Below are positions 16,706 to 24,870 of a stretch of DNA of 64,000 bases, in pieces (the first letter of the stretch is position 1; each line of letters begins with the position of its first letter). This DNA comes from Methylobacterium sp. DB0501 (lineage in GTDB: Bacteria; Pseudomonadota; Alphaproteobacteria; Rhizobiales; Beijerinckiaceae): the NCBI RefSeq assembly GCF_011043735.1, contig NZ_JAAKGV010000009.1, positions 1 through 64,000 of the forward strand, written 5' to 3'. The notes beneath the pieces are model-generated. The model was not told the DNA's origin, made no database searches, and worked only from the letters and a program-made list of their open reading frames with translations. Position numbers and translations under genes: made by a program.

Positions 16706-17572
16706 TCAGGACGGTTCCGCTTCATCCGGAAGCGGGGTCCCCTCTCCCGCAGAGGGGGAAGGGGTCGGATGAAGCCCCTCGATGAGAGACGTCGCTCCCG
16801 CCCCCGCCAGCAACCGGTCGCTCTCGTCCTTCAATCCCACGCCCGTCAGCCGCCGGGTCAGCGCCTGGTCGATCAGCCAGTGCAGCTTGAACGCCGCCAG
16901 TTCGGGCTTCAATCCCGCCGCCCGCACGTTCGACAGGCAGTTGCGCTCGGCATCCGTGCGGCCCGGCCGCGGGTCGAAGGTGAGGTAGATCCCGAGGCTG
17001 TCGGGCGAGGACAGGCCGGGCCGCTCGCCGATCAGCACCGCGACGGCCCGCGCCTTGAGCAGAGCCCCGACCGCGTCGCCGAGGGCCACTCGCCCTTGCG
17101 TCGCCACCACCACCGGCGCGAGGTGCCAGCCGGACCCGGCGAGCGCCGGCTTGAGCGCGCGGAGGAGCGGCACCGCCCCCTCGTGGACCGCCCGGGCCGA
17201 GAGGCCGTCCGCCACCACGAGGGCGAGGTCGACCGGGTCGCGGGCGGCCGCCGCCAGCGCCGCCGCGCAAGCCGCGTCGAGCCGGCGACCGAGATCGGGC
17301 CGGCGCAGGTAGGTCGCCCGGTCCGGCGCCGCCGAGGCCGCGGCCAGGGTCTCGAAGCCCAGAGCCGCGATGCCGGCCCGCACGTCGTCCGCATCGAGAG
17401 GTGCATGCACCGCGTCGCGGGCCTGGGCATGGGCGAGGCCGAAGCGCAGCACCTCGCGGGTCGGCAGCCCGGATCCGGCGCGGCCGAGCGCGATGCGCGC
17501 CGGGGTCAGGGCGGCGAGGCGCCGCCAGGGATCGGCGGCACCGGCCGCGGCGGGATCCTCGTCGCGGCTCAC
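16706..17572 (-). CDS. eutC: Ethanolamine ammonia-lyase small (light) subunit EutC
   Basis: 288 residues. With EutB it forms the adenosylcobalamin-dependent enzyme converting ethanolamine to acetaldehyde and ammonia. EutC landmarks: LTPARIALGRAGSGLPTREVLRF near residue 25, ALVVADGLSARAVHEGAVPLL, IGERPGLSSPDSLGIYLTF and AERNCLSNVRAAGL. The start is GTG at 17572, whose GTGA overlaps the eutB stop, showing tight coupling. The last ~20 residues (HPTPSPSAGEGTPLPDEAEPS) are not EutC-like: they come from a CCCTCTCCC-type repeat hairpin into which the frame reads. Confidence 0.93.
   Translation of the reverse strand: MSRDEDPAAAGAADPWRRLAALTPARIALGRAGSGLPTREVLRFGLAHAQARDAVHAPLDADDVRAGIAALGFETLAAASAAPDRATYLRRPDLGRRLDAACAAALAAAARDPVDLALVVADGLSARAVHEGAVPLLRALKPALAGSGWHLAPVVVATQGRVALGDAVGALLKARAVAVLIGERPGLSSPDSLGIYLTFDPRPGRTDAERNCLSNVRAAGLKPELAAFKLHWLIDQALTRRLTGVGLKDESDRLLAGAGATSLIEGLHPTPSPSAGEGTPLPDEAEPS
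16738..16766. repeat. CCCTCTCCC-type inverted repeat inside the eutC 3' end
   Basis: CCCCTCTCCCGC followed by an imperfect inverted GAGGGGGAAGGGG. Similar hairpins occur at about 21571-21595, 41778-41808 and 57210-57240. This type of intergenic hairpin is widespread in GC-rich proteobacteria. Here it is translated as the tail of EutC and may also end the eut transcript. Confidence 0.55.
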
Positions 17573-18939
17573 GCGGCGAGCCCCGCGAGGAGCGGCGCGC
17601 CGCCGCCCGGCAGGAGCGCGCCGGCCGCATCCGTGAGTCCCATCCGGGCGAGCCAGTCCGAGAATTCCGGGGCCCGTCTCAAGCCCATCACCTCGCGCAG
17701 GTAGAGCTGGTCGTGGAACGAGGTCGACTGGTAGTTCAGCATCACGTCGTCGGCGCCGGGCACGCCCATGACGTAGGTCACGCCGGCGGCGCCCAGGAGC
17801 GTCAGCAGCGTGTCCATGTCGTCCTGGTCGGCTTCGGCGTGGTTGGTGTAGCAGACGTCGACGCCGAGCGGCACGCCCATCAGCTTGCCGCAGAAATGGT
17901 CCTCCAGCCCGGCCCGGATGATCTCCTTGCCGTCGTAGAGGTATTCCGGCCCGATGAAGCCCACCACCGTGTTGACGAGGAGCGGCCGGAAGGCGCGGGC
18001 CACCGCGTAGGCGCGGGCCTCCAGCGTCTGCTGGTCGATGCCGTGATGGGCGTCGGCCGAGAGGGCCGAGCCCTGCCCGGTCTCGAAATACATCACGTTG
18101 TCGCCGACCGTGCCGCGCTTGAGCGCCAGGGCCGCCTCGTGCGCCTCCTTCAGCAGCGGCAGCGTGACGCCGAACGAGGCGTTCGCAGCCTGCGTTCCCG
18201 CGATCGACTGGAAGACGAGGTCGACCGGTACGCCGCGGTTCATCGCCTCCAGCGTCGTGGTGACGTGGGTGAGCACGCAGCCTTGCGTGGGAATCGCGAA
18301 CCGGTCGATCAGCTCGGCCAGCAGGTGCAGCAGGCCGGTGAGACCCTGCACCGAATCCGAGGCCGGGTTGATGCCGATGCAGGCATCGCCGCAGCCGTAG
18401 GAGAGCCCGTCGAGGATCGACGCGGTGATGCCGGCGGGGTCGTCGCTGGGGTGGTTGGGCTGGAGCCGCACCGCCAGCGTCCCGGGCAGCCCGATCGTGT
18501 TGCGCAGGCGCGTGACCACACGGGCCTTGCGGGCGACCAGGATCAGGTCCTGGTTGCGCATGATCTTCGACACCGCGGCGGCGATCTCCGGCGTCACCCC
18601 GGGGGCGATCCGGGCGAGCGTCTCGGACGAGGCGGCGAGCAGGAACTCGCGGAAATCGCCCACGGTCAGGTGGGCGATCGGCCGGAACGCCGCATCGTCG
18701 TGGAGGTCGAGGATCAGCCGGGTGACGTCGTCGGCCTCGTAGGGAATCAACGGCCGGGCGAGGATCTCGGGCAGCGGCACCTCGGCGAGGCACCAGCGGG
18801 CCGCCACGCATTCCTCGGCGCTCTCCGCCGCCAGCCCGGCGAGCCGGTCGCCGGAGCGGGGCGGGCTCGCCTTCGCCATCAGATCGGCGAGGTCGGCGAA
18901 GACGAAGGTCCTGGGTCCGACGACGTGACGGTAGCTCAT
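17569..18939 (-). CDS. eutB: Ethanolamine ammonia-lyase large (heavy) subunit EutB
   Basis: 456 residues, the usual EutB length. The TIM-barrel subunit binds B12 and ethanolamine. Strong landmarks: MSYRHVVGPRTFVFADL at the start, VGDFREFLLAAS, KIMRNQDLILVARKARVVT, LQPNHPSDDP, GLSYGCGDACIGINPASDS, YFETGQGSALSADAHHG, and PLGVDVCYTNHAEADQDDMD. It is co-transcribed with eutC. No carboxysome-like shell, reactivase or acetaldehyde dehydrogenase gene is nearby, so this is the minimal, shell-less arrangement often seen in alphaproteobacteria. A 37-nt palindromic repeat lies about 25 bases upstream. Confidence 0.96.
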   Translation of the reverse strand: MSYRHVVGPRTFVFADLADLMAKASPPRSGDRLAGLAAESAEECVAARWCLAEVPLPEILARPLIPYEADDVTRLILDLHDDAAFRPIAHLTVGDFREFLLAASSETLARIAPGVTPEIAAAVSKIMRNQDLILVARKARVVTRLRNTIGLPGTLAVRLQPNHPSDDPAGITASILDGLSYGCGDACIGINPASDSVQGLTGLLHLLAELIDRFAIPTQGCVLTHVTTTLEAMNRGVPVDLVFQSIAGTQAANASFGVTLPLLKEAHEAALALKRGTVGDNVMYFETGQGSALSADAHHGIDQQTLEARAYAVARAFRPLLVNTVVGFIGPEYLYDGKEIIRAGLEDHFCGKLMGVPLGVDVCYTNHAEADQDDMDTLLTLLGAAGVTYVMGVPGADDVMLNYQSTSFHDQLYLREVMGLRRAPEFSDWLARMGLTDAAGALLPGGGAPLLAGLAA

Positions 18940-18964
18940 GCGAGGCCTCCCGGGGCCGAGCCTA

Positions 18965-19001
18965 GAGCAGCGCCCGATCGCGTTGCAATCGAACGCTGCT
19001 C
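18965..19001. repeat. Dispersed 37-nt palindromic repeat, copy 2
   Basis: GAGCAGCG...CGCTGCTC, 37 nt. Its reverse complement shares the centre TTGCAACGCGATCG with the copy at 3783-3819. It is followed by an AT-rich stretch (GATTTTTTATAAG). It lies just upstream of eutB and downstream of the transglutaminase gene, so it could form a hairpin in either transcript. Confidence 0.6.
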
Positions 19002-19077
19002 CAGATCTTTGATTTTTTATAAGACGAACCGGTATCCACTTCGGCGGAGGATGCTCGAGCGCAGGCCGGCCGCCGCG

Positions 19078-19935
19078 TCAGGATCCGTCCCCGGGCCCGT
19101 CCTCTGCCGTCGAGATCGCCGCGACCGTGCGGCTTCCCGTCTCCGGCGCGCCGTCGGCCCGGTCGATGCGGATCTCCATGCCGGTCGGCGTCATCTCGCC
19201 GAACGGGGTCGAGAAGGCGATCTCGGCCGCGTCGCGCCCGACGCCGATCCGCACCAGCCCGTCGAGATTGGCCTGCCGGGTGGCGTCGAACAGCCACCAG
19301 CGGCCGTCGAGATAGGCCTCGAACACCGCGTGGAAGTCGCACGGCACCAGGCCGTAGGCGTAGCAGCTGACGAAGCGGGCCGGGATGCCGAGCGCCCGGC
19401 AGAAGGCGGCCCCGAGATGCGCGAAATCGCGGCACACCCCTGCCCGCTTCAGGAGCGTCTCGTCGGCGGTGGTCTCCTCGTCGCTGGCGCCGCGGACATA
19501 GGCGATGTGGTCGTGGATCCAGTTGCAGATCCGGCTCACCCGCTCGAACCCGGTCGGCCCGTCGCCGAACTCGGCCTCGGCGAACGGCGTGAGCCTGTCG
19601 GAGGAGACGAAGCGGCTCGGTAGCAGGTAGGGCAGGATGTCGAGGGGCAGGTCCTTCACCGGCGTCTCGCGGATGCCGATCGGGTCGGCGCGGTGCAGCG
19701 CGAGGGTGACCTCCGCCTCGTAGTCGAGGCTGAAGCGACCGGGCGGCACCGTGACCGCGACGTAGCGGTTGCCGGTCTCCGGCGCGACGTGCCGGCGTAC
19801 CGGTAGGTCCGGAGCCAGGCGGAACGTCTCGGCGAGGTCGCGGTGGCGCGCCAGTTGCGCGACCTCCAGGTTGAAGATGAAGACCGTCTCGGCCTCAACC
19901 TCGTAGGCGAGGTGACAACCCAAAGTGTAACGCAT
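19078..19935 (-). CDS. Transglutaminase-like family protein
   Basis: 285 residues. An N-terminal beta-rich domain (LGCHLAYEVEAETVFIFNLEV) resembles the bacterial transglutaminase-associated N-domain. The C-terminal half has the transglutaminase/protease core: ADETLLKRAGVCRDFAHLGAAF with the catalytic Cys, then DFHAVFEAYLDGRWWLFDATR with the His and Asp of the triad. No signal peptide or membrane helix, so cytosolic. The real activity (amide hydrolysis or crosslinking) is unknown. The ATG at 19935 is chosen because coding character starts there. Confidence 0.82.
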   Translation of the reverse strand: MRYTLGCHLAYEVEAETVFIFNLEVAQLARHRDLAETFRLAPDLPVRRHVAPETGNRYVAVTVPPGRFSLDYEAEVTLALHRADPIGIRETPVKDLPLDILPYLLPSRFVSSDRLTPFAEAEFGDGPTGFERVSRICNWIHDHIAYVRGASDEETTADETLLKRAGVCRDFAHLGAAFCRALGIPARFVSCYAYGLVPCDFHAVFEAYLDGRWWLFDATRQANLDGLVRIGVGRDAAEIAFSTPFGEMTPTGMEIRIDRADGAPETGSRTVAAISTAEDGPGDGS

Positions 19936-20107
19936 GGCTTGAGGCCCTCCCGGCAGGCGGGATAGGATGAGGCAAGAGCCGCGCCGATTCGGCGCGCGCG
20001 GAAACCCGCGCGGGAGCGGCCCGACTTTTGCGTCATTTCGTCCGGCCCGTGTCGAGGCGCGGGTCGCCCGGCCCGGCAGGATCGGGGCGAGCAGGGAGGA
20101 CAAGACC

Positions 20108-20326
20108 GTGCACCGCTACTTCTTCGATCTCGATGCCGGAACCTGGGATGCCCGCGACACGATCGGCGTCGTGCTCAACGATGCCGGCGCCGCCCATGCC
20201 GAAGCCGTCCTGGCCCTGCGCTCCTGCGCCCTCGACCCGGCCCGCTCCGCCGGCGCGATCCTCGCCATGAACGTCCGCGACGAGACCGGGCGGACGGTGT
20301 TCCGGGTGTCGCTGGCGGCGCAATGA
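20108..20326 (+). CDS. Small DUF6894-type protein
   Basis: 72 residues starting with GTG at 20108 (VHRYFFDLDAGTWDARDTIG), preceded by a good GGGAGGACAAG ribosome site. The pattern of an initial YFFDL strand, an Asp/Gly turn, a helix rich in Ala/Glu (AHAEAVLALR) and a final VRDETGRTVFRVSL strand marks the DUF6894 family. Function unknown. A paralogue is at 3441. Divergent from the transglutaminase gene. Confidence 0.75.
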   Translation: MHRYFFDLDAGTWDARDTIGVVLNDAGAAHAEAVLALRSCALDPARSAGAILAMNVRDETGRTVFRVSLAAQ

Positions 20327-20948
20327 CGGGACGAGCGCGGGGTGGCGGTTCGCCGTCACCCTCGATCGATGCTCATTGCATCTCTTGGATCGGAGGGGAT
20401 GTGAAGCCCAAACGACGTCGACACTTCACACGGTCATCCCGGACTGCGCTGCGCGGCCCCTGAACGACGAGGGAGCGATGCCGGGCATCCCGGTCGGAGG
20501 GGCGAGCACGCAGACGCTTTGCGGTCCATCTGGGCGACGCCGAGCGCCCGCAAGTCCGGCTCGATTGCCTTGAGGTGAGTCCAGGGCGTGGTCGCCGTCC
20601 ATCGCTGTCGGGCCTGTTCCAAGCTTGCATCAGATCATCGGCTTGCCGCCGGTCACCGGCACGGTGGCGCCCGAGCCGTCCTCGCCTCCCCGCTCGCGAG
20701 CATCACGTGGATCCCTGCCCGCGCCGCGGCCGGGCATCGGGACCGGGCTCGGGCGCTCGAACGGAGGGCTTCGGGAAGTCGGTCATCGGCTTGGCTCCGG
20801 GGCGGGTTGCGATGCCTGACTGACGGGTGGGGGGTATCCCTGTTCCGGGCGGGTCCGTGCCGCCCACACGAGCAGGCTGCCCATCGGGCAACCAAGTCGG
20901 GGGAAAGGCGTTTCCGGTGTCCGCGACGATACACCCTCGGAGAGTACG
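20327..20948. other. Non-coding region with repeats and gene debris
   Basis: 622 bases without an intact gene. It holds a GTCATCCCGG-type palindrome at 20433-20468, a fragment resembling the N-terminus of a nucleotidyltransferase on the minus strand (HLKAIEPDLRALGVA, about 20530-20590) and a short-chain dehydrogenase tail (about 20629-20725). The last ~100 bases before 20949 probably carry the promoter of the PepSY gene. Confidence 0.5.
20629..20725 (-). pseudogene. Remnant of a short-chain dehydrogenase C-terminus
   Basis: On the minus strand the last codons read GATVPVTGGKPMI and a stop, the classic end of SDR oxidoreductases. Just upstream, in another frame, is IHVMLASGEA, matching the helix that normally precedes it in the family, so a frameshift separates them. 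The rest of the gene is gone. The call is from motif memory and only about 30 residues support it. Confidence 0.45.
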
Positions 20949-21548
20949 ATGCTGACGCGCTTCCTCGCCACCGCCGGCGCCCTCGCCCTGACCACCGGCT
21001 TGGCGCTGGCCCAGACCACTGCCCCGACTGCCCCGACCGCGCCCGGTACGGCCCCGGCCGCGCCCGCCGCCACCGCGACGGGCGACATGAAGGACATGAA
21101 GGAGTTCCAGGCCGCGAAGCTGACCAAGATCAGCCTCGCCCAGGCGATCACCACCGCCGAGCAGCAGGGCGAGAAGGGCCGCGCCATCGACGCCGATTTC
21201 GAGAAGGCCGACGGCAAGAACCCGACCCACTGGGCGATCAAGGTCGTCTATCCGGACGGCAAGCTGGTCGAGTACGGCATCAACGCCGAGACCGGGGAGC
21301 TCTACAAGAGCGAGAACCAGCCGATCGAGCGCTACTTCACCCGCCTGAAGGTCGCCGACTTCAACAACGCCAAGGTCTCGCTGAAGGACGCCCTGGCGCT
21401 CGCCGAGAAGCAGGCCGGCGGCGGCAAGGCCTACGAGGCCGAGGTCGAGCGCGAGGGCTCGGCGGTCGCCTACGAGATCAAGGTGGCGCTGGCGGACAAG
21501 GAGCAGGAAGTGAAGATCGGGCCGGACGGCCAGGTGATGAAGGACTGA
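20949..21548 (+). CDS. Exported PepSY-domain protein
   Basis: 199 residues. A signal peptide (about 1-21, MLTRFLATAGALALTTGLALA) is followed by a Thr-Ala-Pro linker (TAPTAPTAPGTAPAAPAAT). Two PepSY-like units come next: about 55-115 (ISLAQAITTAEQQGEKGRAI ... VEYGINAETGELYK) and about 135-199 (VSLKDALALAEKQAGGGKAY ... VKIGPDGQVMKD). PepSY modules are periplasmic and may restrain proteases or bind metals; no partner is encoded here. The ATG follows GGAGAGTACG, a good ribosome site. Confidence 0.82.
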   Translation: MLTRFLATAGALALTTGLALAQTTAPTAPTAPGTAPAAPAATATGDMKDMKEFQAAKLTKISLAQAITTAEQQGEKGRAIDADFEKADGKNPTHWAIKVVYPDGKLVEYGINAETGELYKSENQPIERYFTRLKVADFNNAKVSLKDALALAEKQAGGGKAYEAEVEREGSAVAYEIKVALADKEQEVKIGPDGQVMKD

Positions 21549-21638
21549 GTTTTCACGATAAGGCACTGTTCCCCTCTCCCTCGCGGGAGGGGGACGATGC
21601 ATTTTGCGTAACGACTCCGTACCTTAAAGACTTGCTGC

Positions 21639-21678
21639 GTCATCCTGGGCTCGCCGCAAGGCGAGAACCCGGGATGAC
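21639..21678. repeat. GTCATCCCGG-type palindromic repeat
   Basis: GTCATCCTGGGCTCGCCGC and its inverse GGCGAGAACCCGGGATGAC form a near-perfect hairpin between the convergent PepSY and GNAT genes. Related hairpins sit at 20433-20468, 35594-35628, 40041-40077 and 61392-61427. Between convergent genes it may act as a terminator. Confidence 0.6.
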
Positions 21679-21717
21679 GAAAGGGCTCGAAGTCCGTCAG
21701 GCGACCTCGAGCAATAT

Positions 21718-22221
21718 TCAGACCGTCCCGCCGATCACGCTCCCGCTCGCTTCCGCCAGCGCTCCCTCCCGCAGCTCCAGGGCTAGGAACCGCCCCGGAT
21801 CGACCGGGCCCGGCAGGATGAGCTTGCGCGGCGGCAGTACCGAGAAGCCGAAGCGGGCATAGTACGGCGCGTCGCCGACCAGGATGACGAGGCCGTGGCC
21901 GCCGGCGCGGGCGGCGTCGAGGGAGGCGCGCATCAGGGCGCCGCCGATGCCGCGGCTGCCGAAGGCCGGGTCGACCGTGAGCGGCCCGAGCACCAGGAGC
22001 GGGCTCGACCCCGCGTGGGCCGGCGAGACCCGCACCGAGCCGACCAGCAGCGTGCCGACGAGAGCCGTGAACGAGAGTTCGGGACGATGCGGGACGCCCT
22101 CCCGCAGGCGGAAGGCGGTGCGGGCGTAGCGGCCGGGGCCGAAGGCGCGCTCGTGCAGGCGCTCGATCGCGTCGTTGTCGCGCGGGGATTCGGACCGGAT
22201 GACGAGGGGAAGCGTGGTCAC
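21718..22221 (-). CDS. GNAT family N-acetyltransferase (YhbS-like)
   Basis: 167 residues. Acetyl-CoA-dependent acetyltransferase fold: LVIRSESPRDNDAIERLHERAF at the start, LGPLTVDPAFGSRGIGGALM with the acetyl-CoA-binding loop (R/Q-x-x-G-x-G/A, here SRGIGGAL), and a C-terminal YYARFGFSVLPPRKLILPG typical of the YhbS/COG3153 group. The substrate is unknown. It converges on the PepSY gene with a palindromic repeat in between. Confidence 0.85.
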   Translation of the reverse strand: MTTLPLVIRSESPRDNDAIERLHERAFGPGRYARTAFRLREGVPHRPELSFTALVGTLLVGSVRVSPAHAGSSPLLVLGPLTVDPAFGSRGIGGALMRASLDAARAGGHGLVILVGDAPYYARFGFSVLPPRKLILPGPVDPGRFLALELREGALAEASGSVIGGTV

Positions 22222-22541
22222 GGAGGCACACTCGGGGCAGGCGCGTCTGGGGCGGGCGTTGAATCAAGGGCGGATCGTTCAACCGATCCGTCGTCGCGCC
22301 TCTGCCCTCGGGGCCATGACCGTCACTCCCGGCGAGCGTCGCACTCGCGGCGGGCAGGATCGCCCGCGGGGCGCCATAGCAGCGCTTGGATGTGAGTGCA
22401 AACGGCCGGTCGCTGGCCACGTCCAGAGCGATCCTGGCACGCCCCTCGCATCATCCGGCGTGCAGGCTTGCGTCGGCGCACGCCTTAAGGGACAGCTAGG
22501 CGCGTGAAGGCCGGGAACGGCTCAGGGGGACAACGCCGCAC
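22222..22541. other. Intergenic region upstream of two divergent genes
   Basis: 320 bases between the starts of the GNAT gene and the ABC binding-protein gene. It must hold both promoters. I see no clear operator, repeat, RNA or small gene. Confidence 0.5.
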
Positions 22542-23396
22542 ATGAGAATCCGATCTGCTCTCGCCCTCCTCCTCTCGCTCGCCCTCGGCTCCGCCGGGGC
22601 GGCCCGTGCCGACGACACGGTGCCGGAGACGGTCCGGATCGCCACCGAGGGCGCCTATGCGCCCTACAACTTCACCAAGCCCGACGGCACGCTCGACGGC
22701 TACGAGATCGAGCTCGGCCGCGAGATCTGCGCCCGTGCCAAGCTCAAATGCGAGTTCGTGGCCCAGGACTGGGACGGCGTGGTGCCGGGCCTCAACGCCA
22801 AGAAGTTCGACGCCATCATGTCGGGCATGACCATCACCGACGCGCGGCTGAAGGTGGTCGATTTCACCAAGCCCTATAGCGGCGATTCCTCCGGCTTCGC
22901 GGTCGACCGCAACGGGCCGCTGGCGAAGCTGCCCCTCGGCGGCCAGAAGTTCAGCCTGGCCGACGAGGCCGAAGCCCAGAAGGCCCTCGACACGATCAAG
23001 CCGCTCCTCAAGGGCAAGACCGTCGGCGTCCAAGTCTCGACCATCCACGCCGCCTTCATGGACAAGTACCTGAAGGGCACCGTCGAGGTGCGCGAGTACA
23101 AGACCACCGAGCAGCACGACCTCGACCTCGCCGCCGGCCGCATCGACGCGATCTTCGCCAACGACGCGCCCCTGCGGGCCACCGCCGAGAAGCCGGAATT
23201 CGCCGATACGGTGATGCTGGCCGGACCGCGCTTCCGCGGCGGCATCCTGGGGCGCGGCGTGGCGATGGGCCTGCGCAAGGGCGAGACGAAGCTGAAGGCC
23301 CGGCTCGACGAGGGCATCGACGCGGTGATCGCCGATGGCACCCTGAAGAAGCTCTCGCTCAAGTGGTTCAAGGCCGACCTGACCCCGCAGGGTTGA
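22542..23396 (+). CDS. Polar amino-acid ABC transporter, periplasmic binding protein (HisJ/OccT type)
   Basis: 284 residues. Signal peptide about 1-23 (MRIRSALALLLSLALGSAG). The mature chain begins with the family-3 signature VRIATEGAYAPYNFTKPDGT and LDGYEIELGREI, and contains FDAIMSGMTITDARLKVVDFT and LAAGRIDAIFAND. This matches the lysine/arginine/ornithine and octopine/nopaline binding group. The following three genes complete the importer in the order binding protein, permease, permease, ATPase. Confidence 0.92.
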   Translation: MRIRSALALLLSLALGSAGAARADDTVPETVRIATEGAYAPYNFTKPDGTLDGYEIELGREICARAKLKCEFVAQDWDGVVPGLNAKKFDAIMSGMTITDARLKVVDFTKPYSGDSSGFAVDRNGPLAKLPLGGQKFSLADEAEAQKALDTIKPLLKGKTVGVQVSTIHAAFMDKYLKGTVEVREYKTTEQHDLDLAAGRIDAIFANDAPLRATAEKPEFADTVMLAGPRFRGGILGRGVAMGLRKGETKLKARLDEGIDAVIADGTLKKLSLKWFKADLTPQG

Positions 23397-23427
23397 CGGC
23401 CCGGAACCGGACGAGGATCGGCCCCGC

Positions 23428-24132
23428 GTGAGTGCCTCCACCCTTCTCGGCTTCGGGCCCGGCGGCTGGGGCGGCGCGCTGCTGCTCGCCGCCGGCACCA
23501 CGCTGGCATTGGCCCTGTGCGGCTTCCTCCTCGGAGCGGTGCTCGGCGGCCTGGCGGCCGCGGCCAAGCTCTCGGGCCTCCTGCCCTTGCGGGCGCTGGC
23601 CGACGGCTACACCACGCTGCTGCGCGGCGTGCCGGACCTGCTCGTCATCTACCTGATGTATTTCGGCGGCAGCGCGGCGCTCGGCAGCATCGCGGGCCTG
23701 TTCGGCGTCACCGGCTTCGTCGGGGTGCCGGCCTTCGCGGTCGGGGTCGCGGCGCTCGGGATCATCTCGGGCGCCTACCAGGCCGAGGTCTTTCGCGGGG
23801 CCTACCTCGCCCTCGACCGCGGGCAGATCGAGGCGGCCCGGGCGGTCGGCATGCATCGCGGGCTGATCCTGCGCCGGGTCGTGGCGCCCCTCGTCGCCCG
23901 CGACGCCCTGCCCGGCCTCGGCAACGTCTGGCAGATCCTGCTCAAGGATTCGGCGCTGGTCTCGGTCACCGGCCTCGTCGAGCTGCTGCGCCAGGCCCAG
24001 GTCGGCGCCGGCTCGACCCGCCAGCCCTTCACCTTCTACCTCGCGGCGGCCGCCCTCTACCTCGCCATCACCTCGCTCTCCACCTGGGGCTTCGCGAAGG
24101 CCGAGACCCGTGCCCGCCGGGGCGCCCGATGA
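23428..24132 (+). CDS. Polar amino-acid ABC transporter permease (HisQ/OccQ type)
   Basis: 234 residues from a GTG start 31 bases after the binding-protein stop. Four to five membrane helices (first LLLAAGTTLALALCGFLLGAVLGGL). The ABC permease coupling loop reads EAARAVGMHRGLILRRVVAP, the EAA motif of the HisMQ family. TLLRGVPDLLVIYLMYFGG is a typical HisQ segment. It pairs with the next gene as a heterodimeric channel and overlaps its upstream region. Confidence 0.92.
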   Translation: MSASTLLGFGPGGWGGALLLAAGTTLALALCGFLLGAVLGGLAAAAKLSGLLPLRALADGYTTLLRGVPDLLVIYLMYFGGSAALGSIAGLFGVTGFVGVPAFAVGVAALGIISGAYQAEVFRGAYLALDRGQIEAARAVGMHRGLILRRVVAPLVARDALPGLGNVWQILLKDSALVSVTGLVELLRQAQVGAGSTRQPFTFYLAAAALYLAITSLSTWGFAKAETRARRGAR

Positions 24133-24145
24133 GCGCGGCACGATC

Positions 24146-24856
24146 ATGATCGATCTCGATTTCCTGGCCTCCACGGTGCGCACGCTGCTCGGCGGCCTGC
24201 CGCTGACCTTGAGCCTCACCGCCGGCTCGGTGGCTTTGGGCGGCGTGCTGGCGGCGCTCGCCGCCTGGGGCCGGCTCTCCGGATTCGCGCCGGCGGATTG
24301 GTTCGCCCGGCTCTACATCTTCGTCTTCCGCGGCACGCCGCTCCTGGTGCAGCTCTTCCTGATCTATTACGGGCTCGGCCAGTTCCGGCCGACGCTCCAG
24401 GCCTGGGGCCTGTGGACCGTCTTCCGCGAGCCGTACTGGTGCGCGCTGCTCGCGCTCGCCCTCAATACCGGCGCCTACACGGCGGAGATTTTTCGCGGCG
24501 CGGTCCTGTCGGTGCCGCACGGGGCGCTGGTGGCGGGCCGCGCCTGCGGCATGCCGCGGTGGCTGCTGTTTCGCCGCGTCACCCTGCCCCTTGCCACCCG
24601 CCAGGCCTTGCCGGCCTACGGCAACGAGGTGATCTCGGTGGTCAAGGCGACGTCGCTGGCCTCCACCATCACGATCATGGAGATCACCGGCCTCGCCCAG
24701 AAGCTGATCGCCCAAAGCTTCCGGGCGCTCGAGGTCTTCGTCTGCGCCGGCGCGTTCTACCTCGCGCTCACCTTCGTGATCATCGGCTGCTTGCGGGCCG
24801 TTGAGGCCTGGCTGTCGCCGGACCTGCGCCCGCGCCCGGTGGCCCGCCCCGCCTGA
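24146..24856 (+). CDS. Polar amino-acid ABC transporter permease (HisM/OccM type)
   Basis: 236 residues. Starts MIDLDFLASTVRTLLGGLPLTLS; the RGTPLLVQLFLIYYGLGQF segment is diagnostic of HisM-like permeases, and the EAA-type loop reads VAGRACGMPRWLLFRRVTLP. About five membrane helices. ATG at 24146 was preferred to earlier starts that would overlap the previous gene. The ATPase gene follows after 14 bases. Confidence 0.92.
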   Translation: MIDLDFLASTVRTLLGGLPLTLSLTAGSVALGGVLAALAAWGRLSGFAPADWFARLYIFVFRGTPLLVQLFLIYYGLGQFRPTLQAWGLWTVFREPYWCALLALALNTGAYTAEIFRGAVLSVPHGALVAGRACGMPRWLLFRRVTLPLATRQALPAYGNEVISVVKATSLASTITIMEITGLAQKLIAQSFRALEVFVCAGAFYLALTFVIIGCLRAVEAWLSPDLRPRPVARPA

Positions 24857-24870
24857 GACCGGATCGTCCC

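Noticed and set aside
20434..20622. Intact MNT-type nucleotidyltransferase antitoxin
   Set aside because: Only a short N-terminal-like stretch is present; the GSxxRG...DxD active site is missing and no HEPN partner is found.
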